Positions 11,999 to 23,390 of a stretch of DNA of 64,000 nt are shown in pieces (the first letter of the stretch is position 1; each line of letters begins with the position of its first letter). A program made the position numbers and the translations under genes. Source of the DNA: Agapetus fuscipes (lineage: Eukaryota > Arthropoda > Insecta > Trichoptera > Glossosomatidae); contig OX637332.1 of the NCBI GenBank assembly GCA_951799405.1, positions 19,535,001 to 19,599,000 on the forward strand, given 5' to 3'. The notes under the pieces are model-generated. The model was not told the DNA's origin and did not search any database. It saw only the letters and a list, made by a program, of their open reading frames with translations.

Positions 11999-12079
11999 TA
12001 ATACACACCAAATATCTCAGCTTTATTTTTATTCATCATTTTCCTATTTCAGTATTTATATTATAAATACAGTTTTTTT

Positions 12080-12330
12080 ATCTATAATAATCTAAGCTGC
12101 AAAGATATATTAACATTTAGAGTTCATATTGAATGCACGCCCACAAACAGACCGGTGTAAGTTCTTGCTTACAAATGCTGCATGTGTACTTACAAATTAA
12201 AATTCAAACGTCAAATGAACAGAAGCCCTGCAACTTTTGCCAGCGTTCCCTGAAACAGCGGTGACACTTGCAAAGTGAACTATTTTTTACAGCATGGGTG
12301 GTCAGCCTCATAACAACCCATAAGTCAAGT
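12080..12330 (-). repeat. R1 repeat copy
   Basis: About 250 bp in minus orientation, from the tail TAATCTAAGCTGCAAAG to the head complement GGTGGTCAGCC and CCATAAGTCAAG. Moderately diverged from the consensus. Confidence 0.75.
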
Positions 12331-13200
12331 AACGATTTTTTTATCATTTTAGTATTATATTCAGTATTTTATCAAAGATTAGCGATCATAGCTACTTTTA
12401 AATATATATTTTTTTAATATCTTGCCATTTTTATAAAATCCTTAAATCAGGTGATTTCCCTCAGTTTGCTGATCCTATGCTATTACCCATCCTATAAACT
12501 GGTTTATCCACCTGTATATTTTATCAAAAAGGAAAATAAAAAGCAACTGTAAATCATACTGTTTTTTTTTATTATAAATTTAACTACTGGATATTTTTAT
12601 AATTATTTTAGACATTTTTTTCACTAGAGGGAGACAGTAATAGTAATAATAATTATATACATATTTTTTATCACATGACAAGACAAAAGGATTCCACTTG
12701 GACATTAATGAAAAAGAATGTGATTGAAAAGGGATTAAATAAATACAATGGTAGGTACCTATTCAATGTACTAATAAATTATTTCAGAAGAGTAGAGATA
12801 GTTTTTGGAATTGGTCATGATACATACATACAATATGTAATGTACTCAGTACCTTATTTCAACATGAATCAAAACATCTCCTATACAATTAACACTAAGC
12901 ACAAATTGGATATTTACATTCTATCTTTGTAGGCAGGTTTTATCTGAAGGTTTCTGTTAGATAAGTTTACACACACATAGTTAAGCAAAATAAATGGTAA
13001 AAATTTTATATCAGCTGGTAAGATTTTAAATCAATTAACAAATATATTTTTGTAAGTTCAAAAGTACGTAAGTAAGTGTAAAATTTCTTCCATCCTAAAG
13101 TTCCTTTCCCTATTTTTATTTGAATCCATTTTGTTTACAACTTTCTCAATACACTGTGATGTTTACAAAAGAAATGCCAGAATGCTGAATGAGCTGACTA
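12331..13200. other. No gene recognised
   Basis: AT-rich sequence with short open frames only. The longest (12675-12932, 85 codons) shows no motif and AT-biased composition. I see no element here. Confidence 0.5.
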
Positions 13201-13204
13201 AAAG

Positions 13205-13495
13205 ATGTAAATTCTGTTGTTAGGCCAATAGAATCAAACACATTTAGTTGGTAGAAAGCTTCAAAACCAGAGGGCTAAGGTTCATATCCCACCAAGGGTA
13301 TCAGAAATGATTTCTTCCAACCCAAATCATAGTTTGAGCGAAAGCTTACTCAGTCTTCCTAAACAATGAAAGGGGCAGGGAAACTCCAAGTTCAAAATAA
13401 GTCATTGGGGTAAAGCTGGCCTCTTAACATGTGACTATAAACAGATTCAACAGCCTTAAATGTCAATATATCTTTACAACTTAGATTATGCATCA
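13205..13495 (+). repeat. tRNA-headed SINE candidate with an R1-type tail
   Basis: The head has an A-box-like TTAGTTGGTAGAAAG and a B-box-like AAGGTTCATATCCCACC, at spacing usual for tRNA-derived SINEs. The last 40 bases (TTAAATGTCAATATATCTTTACAACTTAGATT, read in two parts) match the R1 tail. This hints that R1 and this SINE share a 3' end recognised by the same LINE. Confidence 0.45.
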
Positions 13496-13565
13496 TAGAA
13501 CTCGCCACATGTGACTCTGTGAGGGACAGTGCAGCAAGATGTTGCATTACATGTGCAGCATAGTT

Positions 13566-14595
13566 GCATTTCTTTGCATGATCTATTTAAGGGCACATTT
13601 TTATTTATACATTGATATGATTATTTTATTTTAAATGAGCTCCATTTTTTAACAATTTTTTCCTTGATAAAAAAAATGTGTGTAAACTACACCTCCTGAT
13701 TCTCAGAGTAAAGACTAAAGCTACATTCAATCCTGGATACCAATATATATTTATAATACAAATGAATTATACAATGAATGCCCACAGCATTCAATTCGAC
13801 AGTTACCTACTAATGTTTCTTTTAATTTAATTACATGAGTACTTAAAACAACACACAAAAATATTAGGTACATTCAACATATATAAGCTTTTCATACTTT
13901 TATAAAAGCTCTTTTGTGGCTCCTTGCTATTAATATTGTAAATGATATTATTTATATTATTTACATGTTTATAATTATAGTGGTGCATGGATAGTAATGA
14001 ATGTGGCTGAAATCTGAACTACCAACGCCATCTTGTAAAACATCATTTTAGTTAGCTGTACTCGTATTATTTTTCTTGTACAGCTGTCCCTCAATAATTT
14101 GACACGTCTAAATATTTAATACTCCATGGTTGAACAGTCGGCTTGTCAGAAGAAACAAACCAAACACACAGCGACATGAATCTGTGTGGCGTATGACTCG
14201 TGCATTAATTAAACTTTGTTAACTTCATTGCGTGTTTCCATATTGTCCCAAGTATTTCATTGTTTTTAATGCAGTACAGTATCGTACAAAAGGCGATGGT
14301 CATAGCTTACATATATTGATGCAAAATTATATTAGAAATTATATTAGAAAAGCCTTTTTTTAAATGAGGAAAGCTAAAAAAGCATGATTAACATGGTTTA
14401 AATAATAAGTGACAGCGAGGTCTTTTTAAAATGAGTATTTTGTTACAGAAAAAAAACAATGCACATTAATTTTATCACTTGGTATACCCAAGCAGCGTCA
14501 TTTCAGCAGTGCCTTCAATCAAGAGTTGCTCACATTCATAACAATTTGTGTACCACTATACCAATGAAATAAATTTTGTTTTTAACTGGATTGTA
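13566..14595. other. No gene recognised
   Basis: AT-rich intergenic sequence without a recognisable gene or element. Confidence 0.5.
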
Positions 14596-14598
14596 GTA

Positions 14599-14791
14599 GG
14601 GGCTGTCCATATATTACGTCATTCGCATTAACGGGGGGGGAGTCTGGTCTGCGGATGATGGCAAATGATGTACGAGTACCAAAAGTGACGTTGTTCTTGT
14701 AAATACCAATTTCAACAAAATATACAAAATATTATGTAAGTAATACAACATTATTAATTATTAAGCGATGACGTAATTTATGGACGGCCCC
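14599..14791. mobile_element. 193-bp MITE with GGGGC..CCATA termini
   Basis: Terminal inverted repeats start GGGGCTGTCCATATATTACG at the left. The right end, read inward, is GGGGCCGTCCATAAATTACG. Arms extend through GTCAT. The flanking trinucleotide GTA (14596-14598 and 14792-14794) may be the target-site duplication. No coding capacity. I recognise the terminus style as common in insect genomes but cannot name the superfamily with certainty. Confidence 0.7.
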
Positions 14792-14800
14792 GTAGTTATA

Positions 14801-14865
14801 TTTAGTTCTTAATAGCTCTTTTAAAATGCACAAAGTGCATTTCAAAAGAGCTATTATGAACTAAA
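14801..14865. repeat. Near-perfect palindrome, 31-bp arms
   Basis: Arms 14801-14831 and 14835-14865 pair with a 3-base loop and few mismatches. They lie 9 bases right of the preceding MITE. Either a tiny foldback element or the product of a hairpin-mediated event. Confidence 0.75.
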
Positions 14866-14949
14866 GGCAGTAATCTAGGTGTTTTATTTGGAAATGAGAT
14901 AATAAAAGGCGGTAATCTAGGTGTTTTATTTGGAAATAAGATAATAATG
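14866..14949. repeat. Two tandem 42-bp units
   Basis: The unit starting GGCAGTAATCTAGG at 14866 repeats at 14908 with two or three differences. It directly adjoins the palindrome. Confidence 0.8.
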
Positions 14950-16010
14950 AAAATATAAAAGAGAGTTTTAGTTTTCTCATTTTCAAAAAAATGTAAGATT
15001 CCCGCATTTGGCTTTATGTATGTGACTCATATATCACAAAATATTTTAGAGATCATTTTCATATAAGTACAAAGAAAAGATGATACATTATTAAATCTTG
15101 CTGCTTTTTTATACAACTTGGATTGCTTTGTTTACACATTTTTTGATAATAATTTATGTTCAGTAATATAAAATGTTGATATATTATATACCTATTCTAG
15201 TCATTTTGGATTGAAGTCAGGATGCATTTGTTTGTGTTAAAATTTACACATTCTTGACATAATCTGTAATTATTTTTGGTAAAATCATTTTATTTTGGTA
15301 TTTGAAAAGAAAAGAGATTATTCATGTAAATAGGTATTTATATTTTCCATTTATAATTTACAATTTTGTATCTTTGTTATGAATTACTAAATGACATCTG
15401 TTGACTTAGAGTCAAAGATATCATCAACAGGGCCTGATGGAGTGCGCTGTTTTTTATTCAAACCAAACCCTTTGTGAACAAGGCAGAAAGTTGCTCTTAG
15501 TGTGCAGCTTAGTTACGTTTTGCGTTGACAAGACTAGCACCACTTTAACCACTTAGTCAAAGTACCAGCATTACTAAAAAAGTAATAAGATGGACACAGA
15601 ATAGTTATGAAATCTTTTGTCATTCTTTTTGTGGAAATTTGAATACTTAAATAATTTCAGTTAATTAAGAAAAAATATTATAACATTTCAGATTATTCAA
15701 TAATGTATTTTTGGGTTTACAAAATATTACATTAAATACTTGACCTTCAAGATCTTAACTAGGAATACATCTTATAAAAGTTACCAATTATTGATAGTTA
15801 ATTTATGCAACTTAAAAGGTATCCAACAAATAGAAATAGGTAATAGAACTTAACAAGATTAAAAATTAAAATCCTTTCAATTAATAGGTGGCAAGAGTTT
15901 ATCCTTTCACAACCAGTCATTTACCTTAAAATACCTTTTTCTACTCCCATTTGGTAATTTACTAATTACAAAACGGCTAACGCAATCACAATGACATACA
16001 TTTCTACACT
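14950..16010. other. No gene recognised
   Basis: AT-rich sequence. Apart from a relic of the R2 end near 15505-15525, nothing identifiable. Confidence 0.5.
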
Positions 16011-16037
16011 CGTTGCGTAATGTTACATTACGCAACG
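16011..16037. repeat. Perfect 12-bp hairpin
   Basis: CGTTGCGTAATG, a TTA loop, then CATTACGCAACG, with no mismatch. Flanked by CpG-containing sequence unusual for this AT-rich area. Confidence 0.7.
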
Positions 16038-16458
16038 GGTAAACGTGTTGAAATGAAAATGTGCGCATGCGCATTGTCAGAAATGGAACTATTTTTTAAT
16101 TTCGAATATCAGCTTTGTATGGGGCTATCCTTCTAACCGACCGGTAAATAACTATTATTTGCCGTTTCCATAGCAACCAGGTTCAGACGTCAGCCATAGT
16201 AGTACCTACATAAATACTTTCATCTTGTTGATAGTTCCTCCCCACTACCTTCAATTCTTTTCAAATGAAAATAAATATATTTTATGTGAAGAGTCAAATA
16301 AAAATTCATAATAGTGTAAAAATTCATTAATTTATTTATCAAAATACTTCAAATTGTAGCCTTCCTATTTTCGAAGAAAAGCAGAAGGCTTGAAAGGAAA
16401 ATAATGCGAGATGTTTTCACCGCAAAAAATAAACAAACTTAAAAAGTTACTTGGCTAA

Positions 16459-16688
16459 TAGGTCGGTATGAGGTTGACCACCTATGCTGTAAAAGCTTGG
16501 CTCACTTTGCCAATGACACCCCTGCTTCAGTAGTTGCAGGGCTTATGTTTATTTGAGTTTTGGGTTTGAATGTTTAACCTCATATGCGGCATGTATAAGC
16601 GCAACCTTATATGTGTCTGCTTGTGGGCATAAATTTAAAATGAATCCTTAATGTAATATATATTTGCAACTTAGATTAGATTAGATAA
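16459..16688 (+). repeat. R1 repeat copy
   Basis: Plus-oriented copy with the TAGGTCGGTATGAGG head, GGCTCACTTTGCCAATG, TTGCAGGGCTTATGTT and a TTAGATTAGAT tail. Confidence 0.75.
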
Positions 16689-16816
16689 TCGAAGGGAATG
16701 ATAAATTACACGGTTTGACAAAGGTAAGGTTTTAATTACTTCAAATGGAGGAGTACATTATAATGATGATTATTTACTATTTTATTATTTATTTAATGGT
16801 GGTAGAAAAAGTATTG

Positions 16817-16938
16817 TATGCCACTGCACGTAATTAGTCTTTGTAACACTCTTGCTGTCTATCGTGCCATTCGGCTGCGCCTCATGGCACAAACTAACAC
16901 TCGTGTTACAAAGACTATCATTACTTGGCAGTGGCATA
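16817..16938. repeat. Imperfect 122-bp inverted repeat
   Basis: TATGCCACTGCACG..AGTCTTTGTAACAC at 16817-16849 is complementary to 16903-16938. An inner GTGCCAT..ATGGCAC pairing also occurs. Probably a small foldback element. No coding capacity. Confidence 0.65.
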
Positions 16939-17311
16939 AATAACTATTCTATCTATCTCGTCTTTGATTTTGAATAAATAATCAAACATTTCTAAAATCT
17001 TTTGTGAAAATTTTAACTGTGACTTTAATGATCTATGAGTTTTATGGGATAAGTGAACATTAACAAAAAAAAAATAATAAGCACAGAATAAAACTTTTAT
17101 GGATCAATAATTTATCTTTATATATAACTATATTAATGTCAAATATGTTAATCGTATTTATTACCCATATATATAGTTAATAACGAATATAAGTATTAAT
17201 CAACTTGTCTGCCTAGCCACCTTTTTATCAAACATTTCAATGTACGTATGTACGTTGCACATATATTATAGGAATGTATCAATTACTTTCATTCATAACT
17301 AAATACATTTA

Positions 17312-17416
17312 CACTGTTATTCACAAAATAATCTATGGATTATTGTTTGTTGTTTTTTATACTGAGAATGAACTTCAGGTCGTGCATAAGCTGTGGATTT
17401 TATGTGAATAACACCG
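17312..17416. mobile_element. Small MITE with GTTATTCACA termini (copy a)
   Basis: 105 bp with inverted termini CACTGTTATTCACA and, read inward from the right, CGGTGTTATTCACA. TTA on both flanks may be the target duplication. A related 123-bp copy is at 33258-33380. Confidence 0.6.
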
Positions 17417-17479
17417 TTAGACTGTTCATTATATTAATACTGATTTACATTCATTGGCTATCTGAAAAAAAAAACTTAA

Positions 17480-17645
17480 GGGTTAACTTAGTATGAGACT
17501 GCTCTAAAAACTTGGTTCACTTTTGCCAATGCCACCCCTTTTTCCGAGAAAGGCAGCAGGGGCTGCAAGGTTTATGTTCAAGTACAGTCTGATATATTTT
17601 GTATGTACACATGCAGAATGTGTAAGCGCTAACTTGTTGGTTCCT
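17480..17645 (+). repeat. R1 repeat copy, diverged and partial
   Basis: Head and middle of R1 with many changes (TTGGTTCACTTTTGCCAATG, GCAGGGGCTGCAAGG). The tail is missing. Confidence 0.6.
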
Positions 17646-18695
17646 GAGAGACTTTTTTAAATCAAGTATTCAATTCATGCAAGGCTTGGATATTGATACA
17701 ATTAAACTCTCTTAAACAATAAAGGGCAAGATATAGTATTGAATTTTTCATTAAAAAAAAACCTAAATTAAAAGGATATGTGTACTTACATAGCTATGTT
17801 ATTTTTACAATTAATATACCTTCTTAAGCAAATTTCAAAGAATCTGTACATTTTAGAGGTGAATAAAAAAAGGTTTTAAAACATATGGAACACAATAAAA
17901 AATACTGACCAATTTATATAGATAATTTTCTTTAAAAAATTAAGTACAATGAATGACTAAATTAAATTCATATCACATCCTTACAAAACAATGCTTTAGC
18001 CATATTATCGTAAATAATAAATCATGAAAGATTTCACTCATCACCTTTCATTTTATGTAATCTTTTTACAGTACAACTTTAACTATCGGAGTCTGTTTAT
18101 CTGAGATTGTGATTAAGTGAGCTTGCAACACGTCGTTGATAACGGTATGTACAGGCCAAAGCAAAATAAGGTTCCGATAAATAAATCATTTTCTAGAAAG
18201 TTTCTCACTCTGAAGCTTTATCTGCATTTGAAACTTCTTAGCTTATGTGGAGCAACAACTCGGAAGACATTTTTCTAATGAAAAAAAATACTCCTTGATT
18301 ATATATATTTCGTCTTTTTAATTCATAGTATACTTTCATACTATTCAACATACATATTTTATTTAAACAAAACATTTTCATTTACTTTTTGATTTTAAGA
18401 AAATCTACAACTTTATGCATCCATCAGTTGGAGAGATGAACTGAATTATATGGTTTTACTCGTTTTTTCATCAAAGGATTCCATTTGCTATCAAGTAAGT
18501 AGTATGTTTGAAAGTAAATGGAGTTCTGTTGATGTTTTAAATTACGCTTTGAACAATTTAGTAGAAGTTGTTGGCTTAGATACCATCTGTAAGAAAGCAT
18601 GGAGCTTGGCATATCTACACATTTTCATATACATAGGCTTATAAAACAATCCTTCGGTATAAAAACAAGGATTCATAAAAACATGATTCTAGATT
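17646..18695. other. No gene recognised
   Basis: AT-rich sequence. Two overlapping short open frames near 18424-18644 show no motif. Nothing identifiable. Confidence 0.5.
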
Positions 18696-18699
18696 TTAT

Positions 18700-18932
18700 G
18701 ATGAGGAAAGACTGACGAAGAAAGTATATGTTGGTAGAATAGATGGATATCGTGGTAGAGGAAGACCGAGAAAGGTATGGATGGACCAAATATCCGAAAT
18801 TGCGAATGAATGGAATATTCAGAGTCATAATAAAAGAAGAACTTGTATGAAGAAGGTTATGACTGGAGGAAATGAAAGAAGTATGTAAGGATAGAAAGAA
18901 ATGGCGGTTGATCTGTAATGTTGGCGGCTAGG
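18700..18932 (+). pseudogene. RTE-like LINE C-terminal fragment
   Basis: Encodes the tail module of RTE-like proteins: LTKKVYVGRIDGYRGRGRPR, KVWMDQISEIANEW, then NKRRTCMKKVMT with a frameshift before VCKDRKKW. Closest in the window to the C-terminus at 54953-55339. 5'-truncated and dead. Confidence 0.75.
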
Positions 18933-19033
18933 GTTTATTAAAGTGAAATTGGTTTTACGTTTTAGTTTTTTTTATGTCCATGTACATATTATTATTTATT
19001 GATTTACAAAAATGTAATCTGTCATGTATGTTC

Positions 19034-19290
19034 CTTGACTTATAGGTTGGTATGCGGCTGACCACCCATACTGTAAAAAATGGTTCACTTTGCCAATGTC
19101 ACCCTTGTTTCAGGGAAGGACGGCAAGAGTTGCAGGGCTTATGTTCATTTGAGATTGGGTTTTTATATTGTAGGTCCACATGCGGCATGTGTTAGCGCGA
19201 AATTATACATGTCTGCTTGTGGGAAAGCATTTAATATAAATCTTAAATGATATATATCTTTGCAGCTTAGATTAGATTAGATTAGATGAT
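19034..19290 (+). repeat. R1 repeat copy, good representative
   Basis: Full-length plus copy. It starts TTGACTTATAGGTTGGTATG, has ATGGTTCACTTTGCCAATGT and a CCACATGCGGCATGTG palindrome, and ends in a (TTAGAT)n tail near 19268-19285. Useful as a reference for the family. Confidence 0.8.
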
Positions 19291-19716
19291 CCTATTTAAT
19301 CTATATATTTTACAGAGTGGCTAAAATTTTGGGTAGATTGTTTCTGACATTAATTATGTCTATTGAATTTTCTATTGTAAACTTTTTATTTCACATTCAT
19401 TTCAGTTTTCAAACTTTTTTCTTGCTGAAATAACACTGTACTTATATCATATCATACTATCAATATAATGGGGGAGTTTTACCTACCATTAAAACTCTTA
19501 TTATGTTTCTATAGATGTCTGGAGTCCATATTATGAGAGAAACAATCACTTTTTCCCTTTTATGTGGTTTTTTAGTCTATTCCTGGGTCTTTGATTTGCA
19601 CTTTTTTACACTTTAGGCACTTTTCTACTCTATGGTCGCTTTTTCCCCATTTCCTGTTTCCTTATTTCCAGTTCCCCCATAACCCGGTCGCCATTTGTCA
19701 TAAAGCTCATAATACA

Positions 19717-19735
19717 CCAGGTAGGGGTTACCTGG
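19717..19735. repeat. Conserved DIRS hairpin, copy 1
   Basis: CCAGGTA, loop GGGGT, TACCTGG. Located at the inner border of the internal complementary region. The same 19 bases occur at the same place in all four DIRS copies. Confidence 0.8.
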
Positions 19736-19837
19736 ACTCCAGACATCTATAGAAACATAATAAGAGTTTTAATGGTAGGTAAAACTCCCCCATTATGTGT
19801 TCTGAGAGATGTCTGGAGTCCATATTATGAGAGATCT
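19736..19837 (-). repeat. DIRS internal complementary region, copy 1
   Basis: The segment reads as the joined ends of the element: the 3' terminal 57 bases (..TAAAACTCCCCCA, ending at 19792) directly followed by the 5' terminal 45 bases (TTATGTGTTCTGAG.., from 19793). This is the arrangement of the DIRS1 internal complementary region, which serves as template to restore the ends. Confidence 0.8.
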
Positions 19838-19868
19838 GTCTATTATCTCCTGGTGACCGGGGACGTCT

Positions 19869-20712
19869 TTATTTGATATTAACTGGTTGAAATAGGGAGG
19901 GATCTTCTGGAGCTGTATGTTTCAACATCTCTTTCTGATAGCATTTTCTGAAAGTGTTTTCTATTGGGTAGTTCTCCAGCCAATTAAGTGATGCGACCGC
20001 TGAACGTGTGCTGCCGGGAGTGGCCTCTACTCCTGCTGATTTTAGCGTGTTCTTTACCCATCCTCCTATGATTGTTCTTGTAGCTGCCTTCACTTGTCCT
20101 CGGGTGCTGATGAACAGGTTATAAATATTTTGTCCTGATCTCCTTTCGCGTGATAGTTCAATCAGCTTCCTTATCCAGAAGACTGGGTTGACGTTGTGTT
20201 CCTTGGATTCCAGAAGTGTATCTGTTTTTGATCCAACAAATGGAATTAACACAATTGATGTGCCTTCGTCTAGAATGTTTCCTTCTGTGATATTTAGCAT
20301 TATTGTACTCTTCTTCCTGAGGATAACAGAAGTAAGATTGCTGTTCTACACGCAACTTCATAGAGAAAATCTGAACGAGGAGTGTTCCTGACTAGCCAGT
20401 CTTTCACTATCTGCGAATTCCACACAGGGGACTTAGGAGGGTTAATCCTTACCATTGCTATGGCTTTTAATGTATGTTTCACTAGGAAATCTGAGCTGAG
20501 ATTCTTTTCCATCATTGGGTTGCAGAAGGTTACGATGGCTGACTTGTGTACCAGTATAGTCCTGTATGACAGTTTTTTGTTTATGAACAGTTGCGCTAGA
20601 TACCTTGCCAATTGATTAGGAGATGATGTGTTGGGATGGGTATTTTCCGCCAGTATCCAGCGGCACCATCTTGGCCAAGCAGGTTTATATGTGTTGAGTG
20701 TGGAAGCTCTCC
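19869..20712 (-). pseudogene. Tyrosine recombinase remnant, DIRS copy 1
   Basis: Contains the first catalytic arginine region (SSGRRV, near 20300), then GWVKNTLKSAG..GSTRSAVAS with the second arginine, and NTFRKCYQKE with the candidate nucleophilic tyrosine. A small deletion after GRRV shifts the frame. A second deletion removes the KHRQSSWRL segment, and NWLENYPI runs straight into ENTFRKC. All three lesions are absent in copy 2 or 4, so this copy is inactive. Confidence 0.8.
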
Positions 20713-21340
20713 ATCCTGACAGGAGCAGTCTTTTCTCTTCCGCGTTTTGAAAGATTGCGCATGAGTCTGTGGAGTCTCTGGATACGTAAGTTGAACTCAT
20801 GTGTGCCGTCGTGGATGCGAACAGGTCTATATCTGGTACTCCGAAATGATTGAAAATGGCCTTCGTTGCTGTTGATAAAAGATGCCACTCTGGAGGGGAT
20901 CTTCCTCTTGATAGGTGATCCGCGTCTCCGTTGTATCTTCCCGGTAGGTACTGCGCTGTTAGCGAGATCTCCCATTGGCCTGCCAGAGTCAACAGATCTT
21001 GGGTAAGATTTAGGAGTGTTTTGGATCTGGTGCCCCCTTCCTTGCGGATGTAGGCGACTACTGTCTTGTTGTCTGATTGTACCAGAATTTCGGAGCCAGA
21101 AAGGTCGTGCGCTGTGCGTTGCAGGGTTGTGAAAACAGCGAACAACTCTTTTCGTTTGGAGTGCCGATTCTTTCGTTTGAACGGTCCACTGTCCTGACAG
21201 CATCAAGTCGTCCAGAGTTGCTCCCCAAGCTTAGTCTGACGCATCTGTTGTCAAGAAACGTTCGCAGGTTTCCCTGTGGATGGAACTTGATTCGTTCGCA
21301 TTCCCTATCCCCCACTCTATTACTTGTAAGCTGTCCTCGG
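20713..21340 (-). pseudogene. RNase H remnant, DIRS copy 1
   Basis: RNase H-like section with KEM/MFAVFTTLQRT, ILVQSDNKTVVAYIRK and a PGRYNGDADHLSRG end. It is followed by PPEWHLL..FGVPDIDLFAS, usual downstream of RNase H in DIRS-like pol proteins. A deletion joins IFQNA directly to EEKRLL, removing about 95 residues present in copy 3. The upstream catalytic LTTDASD section is in another frame. Confidence 0.75.
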
Positions 21341-21354
21341 TCATTTGTCATGAC

Positions 21355-21912
21355 CTTCTTGGTGACAGATGCTTCAGTGGCCTGCTCGCTATCTGCAATT
21401 GTCTGCAGTGGAGGCGACCATGAAGCTGGCAAAGTTTAGTCTTCCTAGGAGACTTTCCGCCAGTTTTAAGGACCATTTTCGAGAAGTCAGTATTGCTCGA
21501 AGTGAGTGGCACAATGCCTCTTTCTTCCGGTAAGAAAGACCTTCTTGGTGACAGGTGCTTCAGTGACCTGCTCGCTATCTGCAATTGTCTGCAGTGGAGG
21601 CGACCATGAAGCTGGCAAAGTTTAGTCTTCCTAGGAGACTTTCCGCCGGTTTTAAGGACCTTTTTCGAGAAGTCAGTATTGCCCGAAGTGAGTGGCACAA
21701 TGCCTCTTGCTTCCGGCAAGAAAGACCTTCTTGGTGACAGGTGCTTCAGTGGCCTGCTCGCTATCTGCAATTGTCTGCAGTGGAGGCGACCATGAAGCTG
21801 GCAAAGTTTAGTCTTCCTAGGAGACTTTCTGCCAGTTTTAAGGACCATTTTCGAGAAGTCAGTATTGCTCGAAGTGAGTGGCACAATGCCTCTTGCTTCC
21901 GGTAAGAAAGGA
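21355..21912. repeat. Three tandem 186-bp units in DIRS copy 1
   Basis: GGTGACAG(A/G)TGCTTCAGTG recurs at 21361, 21547 and 21733, exactly 186 bases apart. Each unit covers the RT C-terminus to RNase H linker, from the RKQEALCHSLRAIL region to the LHCRQLQIAS region. The period is a multiple of three, so all frames are kept. Confidence 0.9.
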
Positions 21913-22032
21913 ATTTGCAATTGTTATGCGTGTCCCAAACGATTCCCAAGTACTCTAATTGTTGAGTGGGGAAGAGCACTGACTTCTGGAGATTTACATA
22001 CCACCCCAGAGATTGTAGGATATCTACTGCTA

Positions 22033-22652
22033 GATGCGATTGCCGACGAAGATCGTCCTTGGATTGGTTCGCAAGGAGGAAGTCGTCGAGATAAACGATT
22101 GTCCGGATATCTCGTCGCAGCAGTGAGTAGTTGGGCTTCCCAATTTGTGAGGGTTGCAACCAATCTGGGGGCAGATGAAAGGCCAAAGATGCGATTGCCG
22201 ACAAAGATCGTCCTTGGATTGGTTCGCAAGGAGGAAGTTGTCGAGATAAACGATTGTCCGGATATCTCGTCGCAGCAGTAAGTAGTTGGGCTACCCAATT
22301 TGTGAGGGTTGAAAACACTCTGGGGGCAGATGAAAGGCCAAAGATGCGATTGCCGACAAAGATCGTCCTTGGATTTGTTCGCAAGGAGGAAGTCGTCGAG
22401 ATAAACGATTGTCCGGATATCTCGTTGCAGCAGTAAGTAGTTGGGCTACCCAATTTGTGAGGGTTGAAAACATTCTGGGGGCAGATGAAAGGCCAAAGAT
22501 GCGATTGTCGACAAAGATCGTCCTTGGATTGGTTCGCAAGGAGGAAGTCGTCGAGATAAACGATTGTCCGGATATCTCGTCGCAGCAGAAAGTAGTTGGG
22601 CTACCCAATTTGTGAGGGTTGCAAACATTCTGGGGGCAGATGAAAGGCCAAA
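22033..22652. repeat. Four tandem 155-bp units in DIRS copy 1
   Basis: GATGCGATTG(C/T)CGAC starts units at 22033, 22188, 22343 and 22498. The unit encodes the RT palm segment with [11 protein letters not shown] and YLDD neighbours. Because 155 is not a multiple of three, each repeat shifts the frame. Confidence 0.9.
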
Positions 22653-22781
22653 GGGCAGACTTGTCATCTGAAGTAATTCTCCTCGATAGACCAGTCGCAA
22701 AAATCTCCAATGTGCTATTGGGAGATGAAAGTAAGCTTGCGATAGGTCTATTTTCGACAACCAATCGTTTGGCTGCAGAAC

Positions 22782-23171
22782 CTCTGACACTTTGTAGTGG
22801 CTTATGAGTTTGAACGGAGCCGGGTCTAGGAAGAAGTTTTAACGATTTCAGGTTGAAAATTATTCTCGGGGAATCGTCCGATTTGAGTGTTAGGAACATT
22901 TTTGATAAGAAACTCTGACACTTTGTAGTGGCTTATGAGTTTGAACGGAGCCGGGTCTAGGAAGAAGTTTTAACGATTTTGGTTGAAAATCATTCTCGGG
23001 GAATCGTCCGATTTGAGTGTTAGGAACATTTTTGATAAGAAACTCTGACACTTTGTAGTGGCTTATGAGTTCGAACGGAGCCGGGTCTAGGAAGAAGTTT
23101 TAACGATTTTGGTTGAAAATCATTCTCGGGGAATCGTCCGATTTGAGTGTTAGGAACATTTTTGATAAGAA
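22782..23171. repeat. Three tandem ~130-bp units in DIRS copy 1
   Basis: CTCTGACACTTTGTAGTGG starts units at 22782, 22913 and 23043. The unit encodes the RT fingers segment (KSLNFFLDPALFK region of copy 2). Unit identity is very high. Confidence 0.9.
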
Positions 23172-23382
23172 GCTGGGAGATGACTCCGCTGCCTCTATAA
23201 CTCCGGATTCGGTCATTTCCTTTATTTGAGAGTCCATTTCGGGCGAAAGACTCGTCTGGTATAGCATTAAGTGGCTCCCTCTGGGAAACCAGATAATCTA
23301 TCCTTGGGTCCAAGACAACCCTAAGCCGTTTCTGACGCCGCGGCGGTGAACCTGATTCCGAAGTGTCATATCCGCATTTTTA
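23020..23382 (-). pseudogene. Gag-RT fusion remnant, DIRS copy 1
   Basis: The gag N-terminal part (RRQKRLRVVLDPRIDYLVSQ) runs straight into the start of the RT region (PLNAIPDESFARNGL). A deletion removed nearly all of gag. The extreme gag start lies beyond the 716-bp insertion, at about 24115-24170. Confidence 0.75.
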
Positions 23383-23390
23383 CATCCACA

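Noticed and set aside
21865..22615. Series of similar plus-strand frames ([16 protein letters not shown] type)
   Set aside because: They lie antisense to the 155-bp repeated RT units and only mirror the tandem array.
21355..23171. CRISPR-like or satellite array
   Set aside because: Units are adjacent, without spacers, and all encode RT segments. This is internal duplication of a transposon in a eukaryotic genome.
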